A stretch of DNA of 64,000 nucleotides from Streptomyces beigongshangae (GTDB taxonomy: Bacteria > Actinomycetota > Actinomycetes > Streptomycetales > Streptomycetaceae). Shown here piece after piece: positions 62,708 through 64,000 of the stretch (its first letter is position 1; each line of letters begins with the position of its first letter). The notes beneath the pieces are model-generated. The model saw only the letters and a program-made list of their open reading frames with translations, was not told the DNA's origin and ran no database searches. The stretch lies in the NCBI RefSeq assembly GCF_019710745.1, contig NZ_JAHKJW010000037.1, forward strand, positions 1 to 64,000, written 5' to 3'. The position numbers and the translations under genes are program-made.

Positions 62708-64000
62708 ATGCCCGTGCCCACGCAAGAACTGAAGCTCCGGATCGTCAACGCCGCCACGGGGCAGCCCCTCGGCGCCAGGGCCGTGCCGGGTGCGGACGGG
62801 GCGCTCGTCGTCCGCGATTTCCCCGCGGGCGGCCCGGACCCGGAGCAGTGGCAGTTCACCCCCGTACAGGCCGCGCAAGGACAGGACGACCAGGCGTATG
62901 TGATCCGCGACGCGGTCTGCGGCAAGGTGCTCGACGACCCCGCCGCCGCGGACCGCGGTGTCCGCCGGTGGAACGCCGCAGCCGGCAAGAAGGACCAGCA
63001 GTGGCACCTCGTCCCCGTCGAGGGCGAAGCCGGCCTCTACTTCATCGAAGGCGCGACCGACGGCGCCGTTCTCGACCTCGACGACCCGGGCACGGACGAC
63101 ACCCGGGTCGTCCTGCGCGAGCACGACGACAGCGCGGAAACCCAGCGCTGGCGGTTCGTGACGGCCGAACCCGAGCGCACCGGCGACCCCGTGCTGCGCT
63201 GGTCGCCGCTGAGCCACTGGAACGGCCGCCGCTCCTGGCGGCTGACCCGCTCGGCCGCGCTGCGGCCGGTACCCGGGGCGGCACCCTCCTTCAGCGACAT
63301 GCTGCTCGTCCTCGAACGGTTCGGCGGCGACCAGGACGCCGGCGGGTGGAAGAGCACCGGAGCCCCCCGTTCTCCCGGCGGGCAACCGGGCTGGTGGGGC
63401 GGGCTCGGTGACCGGTTCCTCGCCGACACCACGGGAACAGGCCGAGCGGACCTCGTCGGGCTCAAACCCGCGAAGGGGGTGGTGACGGCCTCAAGCCGTG
63501 GCGACGGCACCTTCGAGGAGGACGAGCGCGTCCTGTGTCCGCCCGGGAGCTCCCCGAGCCCCAAGGACCTGTGGACCCTCGCGGACACGACCGGCGACGG
63601 CAGGCCCGACGCCGTCGTGCTCTGCGCCGACGGCGTCCGGGTGTCCTTGCAGGCCGAGGACGGGACGTTCGCGTCCCCGGCCGGCGAGCCGGTCCTCAAG
63701 GCGTTCGGACACGGCCAGCAGGCCGGCGGGTGGCGTGCCGACAGGCACCCCCGCTTCCTCGCCGACACGACCGGTAGCGGCAGGCTCGACATCGCCGGTT
63801 TCCACGACGACGGCGTGCGGGTCTCGCTCCAGGACGAAGAAGGCAAGTTCGCCCCCCTCGCCGGCGAACCGGTCCTCCGGGCATTCGGCCACGACGAGAA
63901 GGCGGGTGGCTGGCGTGCCGACAGGCACCCCCGCTTCCTCGCCGACACGACCGGTGACGGCCGCGCCGACATCGTCGGCTGCCACGACGACGGCGTCTGG
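62708..64000 (+). CDS. Ricin-type lectin fused to FG-GAP/VCBS-type repeats (3' end outside the window)
   Basis: 431 codons, open at the right edge. Residues about 1-160 look like a beta-trefoil (EQWQFTPVQ, QQWHLVPVEG, QRWRFVTAE: the QxW motif three times). From about 230, FG-GAP repeats follow, each with a calcium-loop motif: DTTGTGRADLVG, DTTGDGRPDAVV, DTTGSGRLDIAG, DTTGDGRADIVG, and between them GGWRADRHPRFLA. The repeats build a propeller, as in integrin-like and tachylectin-2-like proteins. GGAAGAGG lies before ATG 62708. No signal peptide. Likely a multivalent binding protein; the missing C-terminus could carry another domain. Confidence 0.87.
   Translation, partial: MPVPTQELKLRIVNAATGQPLGARAVPGADGALVVRDFPAGGPDPEQWQFTPVQAAQGQDDQAYVIRDAVCGKVLDDPAAADRGVRRWNAAAGKKDQQWHLVPVEGEAGLYFIEGATDGAVLDLDDPGTDDTRVVLREHDDSAETQRWRFVTAEPERTGDPVLRWSPLSHWNGRRSWRLTRSAALRPVPGAAPSFSDMLLVLERFGGDQDAGGWKSTGAPRSPGGQPGWWGGLGDRFLADTTGTGRADLVGLKPAKGVVTASSRGDGTFEEDERVLCPPGSSPSPKDLWTLADTTGDGRPDAVVLCADGVRVSLQAEDGTFASPAGEPVLKAFGHGQQAGGWRADRHPRFLADTTGSGRLDIAGFHDDGVRVSLQDEEGKFAPLAGEPVLRAFGHDEKAGGWRADRHPRFLADTTGDGRADIVGCHDDGVW
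63731..63955 (+). repeat. Near-identical 180-nt period repeat inside the FG-GAP gene
   Basis: A 45-nt block is identical at 63731-63775 and 63911-63955 (starts TGGCGTGCCGACAGGCACCC), exactly 180 nt apart, i.e. one 60-residue FG-GAP repeat. The identity at DNA level points to recent duplication or gene conversion. Confidence 0.85.

Overview
The window looks like a piece of a Streptomyces (or closely related actinomycete) chromosome. The DNA is very GC-rich, codons end mostly in G or C, GTG/TTG starts are common, and neighbouring genes are often coupled by ATGA overlaps. Its families are typical of that genus: a SARP/STAND regulator, MbtH, an AftD-like protein, CU044_5270 and CU044_2847 proteins, DUF3068, PucR and IclR regulators. 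All calls come from reading the sequence; no database search was run.

Layout. (1) 1-17.1 kb is part of a lipopeptide-type NRPS cluster. Leftward are an NRPS (A-PCP-C-A, running off the left edge), an MbtH protein and an SbnB/SbnA-like pair for L-2,3-diaminopropionate. Rightward are two acyl-CoA dehydrogenases, a free acyl carrier protein, a free condensation domain and a fatty acyl-AMP ligase, closed by a perfect 22-bp hairpin. A large AfsR-like SARP regulator faces the end of that operon. The likely logic is that the ligase loads a fatty acid on the carrier, the dehydrogenases desaturate it, and the free C domain passes it to the first NRPS module, which has no C domain of its own. (2) 17.1-20.6 kb is a gene-poor, decayed strip: a small secreted peptide, a CU044_5270-type gene with an in-frame stop, a frameshifted FG-GAP/VCBS remnant, a tRNA-3'-end-like sequence and a frameshifted RimJ-type acetyltransferase. 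(3) 20.6-24.7 kb holds a small protein with an amyloid-motif-like tail, a GAF sensor kinase with a degenerate ATPase end, an MreB-like protein, and a CU044_2847 protein with a broken trypsin-like partner. (4) 24.7-30.1 kb is a malonate-use operon (transporter, malonyl-CoA synthetase, fused carboxyltransferase) with a divergent FadR/GntR regulator and tandem repeats between them.

(5) 30.1-36.4 kb carries peptidase E, an enoyl-CoA hydratase-like gene divergent from an HxlR regulator, a relic strip with a perfect 40-bp palindrome, a secreted YkuD-like protein, a MerR-PP2C fusion and an ATP-grasp protein. (6) 36.4-47.8 kb is a tightly coupled nine-gene leftward operon (GT4 glycosyltransferase, three methyltransferases, a 1,536-residue AftD-like membrane protein, a condensation-fold acyltransferase-like protein, an EamA-type transporter, a Trm112-like protein and an unknown) that probably builds or exports a surface glycoconjugate. 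DUF3068, a tiny membrane protein and a PucR regulator follow. (7) 51.1-57.9 kb is an arabino-oligosaccharide uptake locus: IclR regulator, SMP-30 lactonase, Tat-exported binding protein, two permeases and a GH51 arabinofuranosidase, with matching IclR-like sites at both promoters. (8) 58.3-64 kb is a compact group of proteins without obvious signal peptides: a six-NHL-repeat propeller fused to a ricin-type lectin, a small unknown, an aerolysin-like candidate pore-former, a beta-rich protein and a ricin/FG-GAP-repeat protein cut by the right edge. This last group looks the least like a described system.
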